Origin: JBNKHG01 sp050290225
GTDB taxonomy: Bacteria; Pseudomonadota; Gammaproteobacteria; Pseudomonadales; Cellvibrionaceae
Assembly (NCBI GenBank): GCA_050290225.1
Contig: JBNKHG010000053.1
Coordinates: 1 to 11,036, forward strand
Length of the DNA: 11,036 bases
Reading direction: 5' to 3'
Below are positions 1 through 7,444 of this stretch, one piece after another. The notes under the pieces are model-generated. The model worked only from the letters and a program-made list of their open reading frames with translations. It did no database searches and had not been told where the DNA came from. The position numbers and the translations under genes were made by a program. Numbering within the stretch: position 1 is the first letter of the stretch; every line of letters begins with the position of its first letter.

Positions 1-6
1 TAGAGC

Positions 7-897
7 CTACGCAACATCCAGATACGCCGCACTGGCAAAGCCCACGCCCTTCCCCCATCGCCGGTTCCGGTGGTGGGCGAAATTTTCAATCGACGCCCGA
101 TTTCCCACGCAGGCGGCATAGCGCCTGCCGAATTGCCGGATATGCTCCAGCCAGTTATCCGGATCAATGCCCAATCGCGACACCATGTCGGGCAAATCGG
201 CGGCGATGGAACCGCGCTTGTCATCCCGAATGGCACGACCGGTGGTATCCACCAACTGAAAATAATCTTCCCGCGTAAAGGGCAGCGCGACGGCGATATC
301 GGTGGAACTGCTGCCGTCGAACGGCATCAGCGGCTGCTTAGGCAGTTCGTCAAGGCCCATCTCCCGCTCCAGCGCCTGTTGCCCTTCCACCTGTTTTGAC
401 AGGGTTTTTTCCGCCCGTGTCGCCCTGGCTTTGCGTTTCGCCTCTCCCTTCACATAGTCAAACAGCCGTTGCTGAATGGCGGTGAAATCACTGGTGGCCA
501 GGTCATCGGTCATCCCCGCCCGCACCGGGTTGAGGTCCACATAGGCCATACAGGTCAGTAGCGCGCCCTCATCCAACAGCGCCTGGCTTTTGAAGCGGCC
601 TTCCCAGAATCGACCTGTGCAATTGTCCTCCTCATTGGCCATGCGGGCGATGGTTTCATTAACGCCGCGCATAAACCAGCTGAGGTTATAAAGCCGCTCC
701 CGCCACAGGGCAATGATCGCCTCAACCTCGTCCAGTTCCGCGCGGGAGAGGCTCTCCCTTGACTTCAGCCAGCGGTCCACCAGCAGATGACCGTTATACA
801 GCTGCAGCCACCGCTCCACCACCTCCTCATCGCTCCAACCCTCAGCCCGCTCCTTATCCACATGCAAGACTACGTGGTAGTGATTGCTCATCACCAA
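7..897 (-). pseudogene. REP-associated tyrosine transposase (Y1/RAYT type), N-terminally truncated
   Basis: Members of this family are single-strand DNA HUH transposases (Y1_Tnp fold) linked to dispersed REP-like palindromes. The open frame holds the HUH metal-binding motif (SNHYHVVLHVD, His6 and His8), the GRFWEGRFKSQALL block at residues 95-108 and the AYVDLNPVRAG block with the presumed nucleophile Tyr119, followed by a long charged C-terminal region. Family members carry roughly 70 residues before the SNHYH motif, including the first strands of the ferredoxin-like fold; these are absent. The only start is TTG, and an in-frame TGA lies directly upstream, so homology stops sharply near position 895. 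I infer a dead 5'-truncated relic. A second relic of the same type lies at 10552-10764 in the same orientation. Confidence 0.8.
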
Positions 898-1087
898 TCA
901 CACTAAATACCTTGCCGCCAGAGGCAAGGATCTACTATCCATACCACCCACTCGCCAATCAAACCTTCCCAGTATTGCAACGCTCTCCAGCCAAACGTGG
1001 GAGGCTTACTCTACAAGTATCTACCGAGAAGACGCTGGCAGTACCTTTGTGGATGTTAACTCCAGAGGCAGCCCATTACCGCATTAC
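897..1087 (+). pseudogene. short rightward coding relic, possibly DUF5372-like
   Basis: An open frame of about 64 codons runs without its own start codon from the exact point where transposase homology ends (about 896) to the first copy of the 29-bp direct repeat (1088), where it picks up a foreign tail and the stop at 1107-1109. It contains YYPYHPLANQTF near the front and VPLWMLTPEAAHY near the end. This layout (HPxxPL then a hydrophobic strand, later a P-x-W motif) recalls from memory the small DUF5372-type proteins found beside transposon recombinases. That resemblance is weak. It may equally be an unrelated fragment or a chance frame. Both ends fall on junctions, so it is at most a remnant. 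Confidence 0.3.
910..929. repeat. 7-bp stem hairpin beside the transposase truncation point
   Basis: Arms CCTTGCC (910-916) and GGCAAGG (923-929) are perfectly complementary around a 6-nt GCCAGA loop. It lies just outside the broken 5' end of the transposase relic. No T-run follows on either strand, so it is not an obvious intrinsic terminator. It could be a leftover transposase-recognition hairpin or simply part of the coding relic it overlaps. Confidence 0.35.
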
Positions 1088-1116
1088 AAAGTTTGTGGGT
1101 GTCCTATAGTGCTACT
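1088..1116 (+). repeat. 29-bp direct repeat, copy A
   Basis: This 29-bp stretch is identical to 1258-1286 in the same orientation, 141 bp away. It includes GTGGGTGTCCTATAG. The flanks differ on both sides (C versus T before; GTGA versus CTGG after), so the repeat limits are sharp. Copy A cuts off the rightward coding relic. A related core, TGAGTGTCCTAT, occurs at 10779-10790 beside the second transposase relic. Confidence 0.9.
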
Positions 1117-1208
1117 GTGATGCCAGACAAACATTCGCTGCCTTTCGAATAATGATAGGTGTGAATAGTGTGCGCCCATAAAACCTCCTAATATTAAAGA
1201 GTTGGAGT

Positions 1209-3038
1209 TTAAAATGGTGCACTTACTAATGGAACTTGGGTGGCTTGGAAGGGAAGTAAAGTTTGTGGGTGTCCTATAGTGCTACTCTGGTAAGCCCTGG
1301 CAATGGCGTCTTTGCGCAGGGGCGGCTTGAAGGTCTTGCCCACGGCGGTTTTGGGCAGCTCCTCCCAGATAAACACCTCCACCGGCGCCCCGGCCCGCTC
1401 CGCGGCGTGTTCCCGCGCGAAACCCTTAAGTTGCTCGGCCGTCACCGTGGAACCGGGCCGCAGTTGCACATAGGCCACCGGCAACTCACCGGCGTAGACA
1501 TCCGGCATGCCGACGGCCGCCGCCATCTCCACGTCCGGATGGGCAGTGAGGGAATCCTCGGTAATCAACGGGTCGATATTGTGGCCGCCACGGATGATCA
1601 AATCCTTGGCGCGGCCGGTGAGCCAGACGTAACCATCGGCATCGATCCGGCCCATGTCCCCGGTGTTCAGCCAATCGGGCTCCGGCCACGCGCCCTCGTT
1701 GGCGAACGCCTGCTTGTAAGCGGGAATAACGTTGGGCCCCTTCAGCAGCAACACGCCGATCTCGTTGACATCGCAATCCCGCAACACCTTGGGCCCATCG
1801 AGAACCACCGTGCGCATTTGCTGGTAGGGAAGCCGCATGCCGATGGCACCGACGTGGCGCGGTCCGTGGTAATAATGAGCCGTGGCGCAGGTGACGGTTT
1901 CCGTCATGCCGTAGCCTTCCATGATGTCCGCTCCGGTGCGCTCGTGAAATGCCCGCAACATGCTCACCGGCATCGGGGCCGCGCCGCAGCCGCAATGGGA
2001 GAGGCTGGACACGTCGTACCCCTCGGAGGACTGCTCCAGCAACGCCGCATACACTGTCGGCACACCGGCAAAAAAAGTCACCCGATAACGCTCCACCAGC
2101 GGCCAGAAATCCCTGATCAATGCTTTATTCCGAAAGCCGTGCCGGCCCGCCAGCACCAACTCGCCACCGGACATGATCGACGACAGGGCGGAGACAAACA
2201 CCGCGTTGACGTGAAACAGGGGCAGTCCACACAGGGTAACGGGGTGCACCGCCTCGCCGCCTTCGTCGACCGGGCCCGTCATGGCCATTTGGCAAACATT
2301 GACCACCTGCATCCGGTGGGTATGCTGGGCCAGTTTTGGTGTGCCCGTGGTGCCACCGGTGTGAAAATACGCGGCGATTTCGTCGCCGCTGAATGTTCTC
2401 TCCCCGGCAATCCGCTCTAAGGGTTTATCCGATTCAGGCTGTTTCCAGGGGACAATACCCGGTGATGGCAGCTCACCTCCGGAGCCCACGGCAACCACCA
2501 CCAAATCCAACATTTCGGCGACATCGCTCGCTTTGCGGAAAAACTCATCGCCTTCCGCATCGCCGGGCGCGAGCGTCACCAGGATTCGCGCATTGGCCTC
2601 CCGTGCGATACCAGCGATCTGCTCCGGCTGCAGGAAGGGGTTAATCGGTGCGGCGATACCCACCGCTTCCGCCGCCCAAATGCCAAAGAGCATTTCGGGC
2701 AAATTCGGTAGCAGAAAAATTACCGCTTCATCGGGCTGCAAACCCAGTGTGCGGAAATGATCGGCGGCGGCAGCCACCTCCTGGTGGTATTGCCGGTACG
2801 TCCAGTGCAGTGGTGTATCGCCGGCAACCCCATTGGGCAACCAGGTTAATGCGATGTCGTTCGGTTGAATCCCGGCAATGGTTTCCAGGGCATCGATGGG
2901 TGACACGCACGGGAAACGTTCGCCGGCAGGCACCTGCTCGACCGCTTCGATGTCAGCCAGGGTTCGTAACCGATCAGGGTCTGAGGGAAAGGATCGAATA
3001 AAATGTTGGAAGCCCTGCCCAGCACAGTTAAAAGCCAT
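1209..3038 (-). CDS. AMP-forming acyl-CoA synthetase (PRK07529-like), 3'-truncated
   Basis: ANL-superfamily enzyme that adenylates a carboxylic acid and transfers it to CoA. All core motifs are present: P-loop TGGTTGTPK at residues 227-235, GYGMTE at 375-380, TGD at 459-461, hinge GRAKDLIIRGG at 475-485 and the C-terminal catalytic lysine in PKTAVGK (Lys568). Similarity to the roughly 630-residue PRK07529-type acyl-CoA synthetases is strong from about residue 27 onward. After RKDAIARAYQ (residue 584) the frame enters the 29-bp repeat and ends 25 foreign residues later, so the family's C-terminal tail of some 45 residues is lost. The catalytic lysine survives, so activity is possible but doubtful. 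The gene is GC-richer than the operon 229 bp upstream and has no strong ribosome site, so co-transcription is uncertain. Natural substrate unknown; a fatty or aromatic acid is plausible. Confidence 0.85.
   Translation of the reverse strand: MAFNCAGQGFQHFIRSFPSDPDRLRTLADIEAVEQVPAGERFPCVSPIDALETIAGIQPNDIALTWLPNGVAGDTPLHWTYRQYHQEVAAAADHFRTLGLQPDEAVIFLLPNLPEMLFGIWAAEAVGIAAPINPFLQPEQIAGIAREANARILVTLAPGDAEGDEFFRKASDVAEMLDLVVVAVGSGGELPSPGIVPWKQPESDKPLERIAGERTFSGDEIAAYFHTGGTTGTPKLAQHTHRMQVVNVCQMAMTGPVDEGGEAVHPVTLCGLPLFHVNAVFVSALSSIMSGGELVLAGRHGFRNKALIRDFWPLVERYRVTFFAGVPTVYAALLEQSSEGYDVSSLSHCGCGAAPMPVSMLRAFHERTGADIMEGYGMTETVTCATAHYYHGPRHVGAIGMRLPYQQMRTVVLDGPKVLRDCDVNEIGVLLLKGPNVIPAYKQAFANEGAWPEPDWLNTGDMGRIDADGYVWLTGRAKDLIIRGGHNIDPLITEDSLTAHPDVEMAAAVGMPDVYAGELPVAYVQLRPGSTVTAEQLKGFAREHAAERAGAPVEVFIWEELPKTAVGKTFKPPLRKDAIARAYQSSTIGHPQTLLPFQATQVPLVSAPF
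1258..1286 (+). repeat. 29-bp direct repeat, copy B, at the truncated acyl-CoA synthetase end
   Basis: This is identical to 1088-1116. On the minus strand it is read through by the acyl-CoA synthetase frame as SSTIGHPQT, so the normal coding sequence of that gene stops exactly at the repeat edge. The 141 bp between the copies (1117-1257) holds no convincing gene; only a 21-codon rightward frame beginning at 1214 with GGAG upstream is visible, and it ends inside this repeat. Confidence 0.9.
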
Positions 3039-3188
3039 AAGTCCGTCACTACTGCTTAGTAATGCGGATAGTTTCCAACAATAGCGGCTGACACCCCATA
3101 GCGTGCGAAGACAACTTGACTAGCAATTGGCGTCACGCCGACTCACCAGATGCTACTAATCGTGACAGGAAAAGCCGATCACTCATTA

Positions 3189-3207
3189 CCGCGTCCTTAG
3201 GACGCGG
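3189..3207. repeat. 8-bp hairpin resembling an IS200/IS605-family element end
   Basis: Perfect arms CCGCGTCC and GGACGCGG enclose a TTA loop, followed rightward by GCTTCTACGTCAAAC. A GC-rich hairpin with a TTTA-like loop followed by a purine/pyrimidine block and GTCAA is the usual look of IS200/IS605 (tnpB-type) right ends. No tnpA or tnpB coding sequence is near, so this would be a solo or relic end. It also lies downstream of the leftward operon, but in that direction it is followed by GTAATGAG rather than a T-run, which argues against an intrinsic terminator. The rest of 3039-3267 shows no gene. Confidence 0.35.
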
Positions 3208-3267
3208 GCTTCTACGTCAAACTGAAATTCTTCGACCATGCCATTCGCTCAAATAATTAAATGACCG

Positions 3268-5376
3268 TCACAAGCTCTTAAAACTCCTTTCTTCAGCTAC
3301 CAATTTTTCCAGTATTGGCGCTGGCTTAAACCACATTTCACCGTATTCTCCCAATCGATCATGATAGTTATTGATCGTACTGAGAACCTTATTCAGCCCA
3401 ATCTCATCTGCATACTGCATCGGACCACCACGGCCAACGGGAAAGCCGTAACCGTTACAGTAAATCAGATCGCAGTCACTGGAACGCGAAGCTATGCCTT
3501 CGTCCAAAATCTGGGCACCTTCGTTAATCAGCATGTAAATGGTTCGCTCCAGAATTTCCTGATCAGAAATAACACGCTGCTCGATACACAATTCCGCAGC
3601 CAATTCTTTAGCGATTCCCACCACTTCAGGATCTTCTTTTTTGTCACGCCCTTCGTAGATATAAAAACCACGTCCGGTTTTCTGTCCATAGCGCTCTAGT
3701 TCATAAAGCTTATCAGCAATTTTTTCATAACCGGCATCCTGTGACAGTTGCTCACGGACTTTCTCACGCACCAGATAACCCACGTCGATGCCAACCAGAT
3801 CTGCCATACTGCAAGGCCCCATGGCCATACCGAACTCGTAGAGCACTCGATCAATTTGTGCCGGCGAGGCCCCCTCCAGAATCAGGCGGCAGGTTTCACG
3901 AAAATAGGGGGCTAACATACGGTTACCGACTAAACCGAAACACACACCGACTACCACAGGCTGTTTTCCCAAGGTCTTTGCAAGTTTAATGCTGGTGACA
4001 ATGACATCATCAGCCGTATCTTTGCCGCGCACGATTTCCACCAAACGCATTACATTAGCAGGGCTGAAAAAATGCAGACCAATAACGTCTTGTGGGCGTC
4101 CCGTCGTCTGGGCAATTTCATTGATATTCAGGCTTGAGGTATTAGTGGCGAGGATGGCACCGGACTTACAGATTCTACCCAATTCCTGAAAGATATTTTT
4201 TTTGATCTCCATGTTTTCAAACACTGCCTCAACAACCAAGTCTGCATCGCGAATATCGTTGTAAGAGAGGGTCGTTTTCAAGCTGTTGATACGGACTTTC
4301 ATCTGTTCAGTGGTGAGTCTGCCTTTTTTAGCGGCGATCTCATAATTCTTTCGAATCATGCTTACCCCCCGCTCCAGGGTTTCAATGTCAATGTCGAGGA
4401 TAGTGGTATCGATACCGGCATTGAGAAAACTCATGGCAATTCCGCTTCCCATGGTGCCGAAACCAATAATTGCGACTCTTTGAATAGTTCTCGGTGAGGT
4501 TTTGGGGTCGACGCCGGGTACCCTGGTGGCGGCGCGTTCAGCGAAAAATAGATGTTGTTGGGCGCGAGCCTGAGGAGTCTGCATGCAGGCCATAAACAGC
4601 TCGGCCTCTTTCTTTAGCCCATCGGACAACGGCAAATCACAGGCCGCTTCTACCGCCTGAATACAACACTCCGGCGCGAAAAGCCCACGAGTACGCCTGG
4701 CGATATCGGCACGAAACTTGGCAAAGAAGTTATCGGGCAACACCTCGGTGGCCACGCTCTTCTCCGCACAATCGCGCAGAGCCGCGCCGGTTTCTATAAT
4801 GGATCTTGCATAGGTGATAGCACCATCAATAAAATCTGTCTCCTGCTCATGAACCTGATCGACCAACCTTGCTTGAGCGGCCTTGATGCTGCCAACTGGT
4901 TTACCGGAAACAATCATTTCCAAGGCGAAGGGAACGCCAACGATACGCGGCAACCTCTGAGTTCCACCAGACCCGGGAATAAGCCCGATAAGCACTTCCG
5001 GAAATCCAAATGTCGCTTGAGGTAACGCGTAAATATAATCACAGGCCAGCGCCAGCTCCAGACCACCTCCCAAGGCGGCGCCGTTAACCGCCGCAACAAT
5101 GGGTTTGTTTGATACTTCCATGGCATTCAATACTTGGGGAAGCATCGGTTCCTCCAATACTTTGTTGGAACCGAATTCGTTAATATCAGCACCGGCACAG
5201 AAAATCCGATGAGCGGAAGCAATGACTATAGCCTTTACATTATCGTCAACGCAGGCCTTACGATAGCCGTTTAGAATTCCTTGACGCATGACGTGACTAA
5301 GTCCATTTACCGGGGGAGAATCCATCGTAATCAGCGCAACATTGCCACGCACTTCATAACGGGTAACGGTGCTCAT
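3268..5376 (-). CDS. bifunctional enoyl-CoA hydratase / 3-hydroxyacyl-CoA dehydrogenase
   Basis: This enzyme performs the two middle steps of beta-oxidation: hydration of trans-2-enoyl-CoA and NAD+-dependent oxidation of 3-hydroxyacyl-CoA. The N-terminal crotonase domain (about 1-190) has both catalytic glutamates, Glu107 in GGGLELALACD and Glu127 in FGFPEVLIG, plus the oxyanion-hole FCAGAD segment. The dehydrogenase part starts near residue 298 with the Rossmann motif GFGTMGSG (305-312) and has the His435/Glu447 pair (LHFFSPANVMRLVEIV); C-terminal helical domains follow (about 480-690). At 702 residues it matches the peroxisomal-MFE1-like, monomeric type rather than thiolase-partnered FadB. 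Its ATG overlaps the upstream MDR gene by four bases (ATGA), with AAAGGAG upstream, so it is translationally coupled. No thiolase follows. It is not assigned fadB or fadJ because the exact orthology cannot be settled here. Confidence 0.92.
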   Translation of the reverse strand: MSTVTRYEVRGNVALITMDSPPVNGLSHVMRQGILNGYRKACVDDNVKAIVIASAHRIFCAGADINEFGSNKVLEEPMLPQVLNAMEVSNKPIVAAVNGAALGGGLELALACDYIYALPQATFGFPEVLIGLIPGSGGTQRLPRIVGVPFALEMIVSGKPVGSIKAAQARLVDQVHEQETDFIDGAITYARSIIETGAALRDCAEKSVATEVLPDNFFAKFRADIARRTRGLFAPECCIQAVEAACDLPLSDGLKKEAELFMACMQTPQARAQQHLFFAERAATRVPGVDPKTSPRTIQRVAIIGFGTMGSGIAMSFLNAGIDTTILDIDIETLERGVSMIRKNYEIAAKKGRLTTEQMKVRINSLKTTLSYNDIRDADLVVEAVFENMEIKKNIFQELGRICKSGAILATNTSSLNINEIAQTTGRPQDVIGLHFFSPANVMRLVEIVRGKDTADDVIVTSIKLAKTLGKQPVVVGVCFGLVGNRMLAPYFRETCRLILEGASPAQIDRVLYEFGMAMGPCSMADLVGIDVGYLVREKVREQLSQDAGYEKIADKLYELERYGQKTGRGFYIYEGRDKKEDPEVVGIAKELAAELCIEQRVISDQEILERTIYMLINEGAQILDEGIASRSSDCDLIYCNGYGFPVGRGGPMQYADEIGLNKVLSTINNYHDRLGEYGEMWFKPAPILEKLVAEERSFKSL

Positions 5377-6389
5377 ATTGAGCTCTCCTTTCTGGACATT
5401 TCGCGATAGTGGTTTTCCGGTCTCAAAACCACCTTGCCCTTGACTGAGCGGCTCATGACTTTTTCAAGTGCACTCACAGCTTCGGTAAGTGGTAGGATTT
5501 CGTCGATCACGACATGAATTTTTCCCTCTTTGTACCACTGTAGAAGTTCGGAAAAATTTTGCGCACACTCTTCCGGCTGGCGGCTGGCAAAGGAACCATA
5601 AAAGACGCCAACAACAGAATACCCTTTGACTAAAGACAAGTTGACCGGAAACTGAGGGATTCGGCCGGAAGCGAAACCGATAACAAGCAGGCGGCCGCTC
5701 CAGGCCATACAGCGAGTACAGGCATCAAAAGCATCACCTCCTACCGTGTCGTAAACAACATCAACCCCTTTGCCCCGGGTAATATCCTTTAATGCGGTTT
5801 TCAGATCTTTTTCACTGTAGTTGATTAATGTATCAGCACCATTGGCTTTCGCCACTGCTAATTTCTCGTCCGTCGAGCAAACGGCAATGACCCTTGCTCC
5901 CATAGCTTTGCCAATTTGCACAGCAGCGAGTCCTGTGCCGCCGGAAGCGCCGGTAACCACCAGGGTTTCTCCCGGTTGCAGTCGGCCACGTTGTTTCAGC
6001 GCATACTGCGCGGTAGCGTGCGCAGTCACGAGGGATGCGGCTTGCTCATCGGGGATAAAATTTGGAATCGAAAACAGTGAGGAGGCTGCGCAGGCAATCT
6101 TTTCAGCGTAGCCGCCTAAACCACAGGAAGCGATCACGCGGTCGCCGATAGTAAATGCTTTAACGCCCTCACCGAGGGCGCGGACAGTTCCGGCAACTTC
6201 AACGCCGGGAATGAACGGCAGTGGCGGCTTGCCCTGGTACAAGCCTTGCACCACCAAACCATCCGGAAAATTCACACCACATGCATGAACATCAATAACC
6301 ACCTCTCCAGGCCCAGCGACAGGGTCCGGAATATCGACATATGTCAGCTTTCCCAGAGGGGCAAATTCGTTGCAAACAATCGCTTTCAT
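5373..6389 (-). CDS. zinc-less MDR oxidoreductase, NADPH:quinone oxidoreductase family
   Basis: Medium-chain dehydrogenase/reductase fold: GroES-like N-terminal half (about 1-125) with PGVEVAGTVRALGEGV (61-76) and GDRV, then a Rossmann half with VVTGASGGTGLAAVQIGK (144-161). It lacks the catalytic and structural zinc cysteine clusters of alcohol dehydrogenases, which places it among quinone oxidoreductase-like and acyl-CoA/enoyl reductase-like MDRs. It likely uses NADPH to reduce an enone, quinone or enoyl thioester; the substrate cannot be read from sequence. The C-terminus runs about 14 residues past the usual GKVVLRP end, with the extra codons leading into the ATGA overlap with the hydratase/dehydrogenase gene. 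It starts 35 bp after the kinase gene with only a weak GGAAAAG ribosome site. The operon context suggests removal of a double bond or detoxification of a reactive intermediate. Confidence 0.85.
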   Translation of the reverse strand: MKAIVCNEFAPLGKLTYVDIPDPVAGPGEVVIDVHACGVNFPDGLVVQGLYQGKPPLPFIPGVEVAGTVRALGEGVKAFTIGDRVIASCGLGGYAEKIACAASSLFSIPNFIPDEQAASLVTAHATAQYALKQRGRLQPGETLVVTGASGGTGLAAVQIGKAMGARVIAVCSTDEKLAVAKANGADTLINYSEKDLKTALKDITRGKGVDVVYDTVGGDAFDACTRCMAWSGRLLVIGFASGRIPQFPVNLSLVKGYSVVGVFYGSFASRQPEECAQNFSELLQWYKEGKIHVVIDEILPLTEAVSALEKVMSRSVKGKVVLRPENHYREMSRKESSI

Positions 6390-6424
6390 AAATTACTTTT
6401 CCAATCTGTTTTCTGTTTAATGAT

Positions 6425-7444
6425 TCACAATTCATGGTGAATGATGGCCAATGCCAGTTTCGCCAGTGGCTCCACTTGGGCGCCGGCGGACGAGGCATCA
6501 CGATGCGAAGCGTTTCCTTCCAATGCGCGCTTTGCTATTCCCTGGGCAATAGCGCCAAGCCGAAAAAAAGACAGCGCAAGGTAAGAGTACCAGTGGGAAA
6601 TTTTATCCAAACCCATACGTTGGCAGTAGTCAGCGACTATTTCTTCTTCTACCAAAATTCCAAGTGCGGCACGATCCACATTCTGTAATCCTTCCGACAG
6701 GCGCATACGCATGCAAAGATAAGCCAGGTCGGCAAAAGGATGGCCCAAGGTGGACAGCTCCCAATCAAGTACCGCGAGAATACGCGGCTCAGTGGGGTGA
6801 AATATTAAATTAGAAGGATTGTAGTCGCCGTGAACCAGGACTTTTCGACCGTCATCTTCCGGTTGATGCCGCGCCAGCCAATCGATCAACTCGTTCATTG
6901 CGGTAATGGTTTGAGTTTCCGATGCACGGTATTGCCGTGTCCAGCGGTCAAGCTGACGCTCGAAGTAGTTGCCTGGTTTGCCGTAATCACTCAAGCCCAC
7001 AGAGTCAATATCTATGGAGTGCAAGGTCGCCAACACCCTGACGATCTCCTCATACACGGCACCGCGCGAACAATTGTCAGCCAATTCGGGAAGAGAAAAA
7101 TCCCAAAATATTCGCCCGGAGACATATTCCATCAGATAAAACCAGCTGCCGATAACGGTCCGATCCAGGCACAAGTGAAAAACCTTAGCCACAGGCACGT
7201 TGGTATTCTGCAACGCGGCCAATACACGAAATTCGCGATCAACCGCGTGGGCAGATTTGAGAAGCTGGCCAGGGGGCTGCCGACGAAGCACATAACGGCC
7301 CGATGAGGCTTCGATATCAAAGGTCGGATTGGACTGCCCATCGACAAATTTCCGGGCTTTTAACGGGCCTCGAAATCCTGGCACAGCTGATTCCAGGTAG
7401 CTGGCCAGCTTGGCCTCGTCTAATGTAGTGACTGCGACAGACAT
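6425..7444 (-). CDS. APH-fold phosphotransferase, ACAD10/11-kinase or LvaA-like
   Basis: Aminoglycoside-phosphotransferase (PF01636) fold. The catalytic loop HGDYNPSN (205-212) gives catalytic Asp207 and metal ligand Asn212, and LDWE supplies the second metal ligand Asp227; the VLRRQPPG segment (52-59) and Glu71 lie in the nucleotide-binding lobe. The family placed next to acyl-CoA dehydrogenases is not an antibiotic-resistance enzyme. Its characterised relatives, the kinase domains of mammalian ACAD10/11 and bacterial LvaA of levulinate catabolism, phosphorylate 4-hydroxyacyl-CoAs. The start codon shares one base with the dehydrogenase stop (TGATG), so the two are translationally coupled and probably act on the same intermediate. 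Substrate assignment is inference from family and context. The C-terminus ends at IIHHEL with a normal family length. Confidence 0.88.
   Translation of the reverse strand: MSVAVTTLDEAKLASYLESAVPGFRGPLKARKFVDGQSNPTFDIEASSGRYVLRRQPPGQLLKSAHAVDREFRVLAALQNTNVPVAKVFHLCLDRTVIGSWFYLMEYVSGRIFWDFSLPELADNCSRGAVYEEIVRVLATLHSIDIDSVGLSDYGKPGNYFERQLDRWTRQYRASETQTITAMNELIDWLARHQPEDDGRKVLVHGDYNPSNLIFHPTEPRILAVLDWELSTLGHPFADLAYLCMRMRLSEGLQNVDRAALGILVEEEIVADYCQRMGLDKISHWYSYLALSFFRLGAIAQGIAKRALEGNASHRDASSAGAQVEPLAKLALAIIHHEL

Noticed and set aside
1214..1279. 21-codon rightward frame with GGAG before its ATG, ending inside repeat copy B
   Set aside because: It is too short and unsupported by any family, and its end is dictated by the repeat. 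It is mentioned only within the repeat entry.
1263..2420. Long 385-codon rightward open frame opposite the acyl-CoA synthetase
   Set aside because: It is the antisense shadow of a GC-rich gene; its His/Arg/Gly-rich product has no recognisable domain, whereas the minus-strand frame has every ANL motif.
3189..3207. Intrinsic terminator for the leftward operon
   Set aside because: The stem is strong, but no T-run follows in the direction of transcription (GTAATGAG follows), so an IS-end interpretation is preferred.
6425..7444. Aminoglycoside resistance gene
   Set aside because: The APH fold is present, but the operon position, one-base overlap with an acyl-CoA dehydrogenase and the ACAD10/11-like character point to acyl-CoA metabolism.
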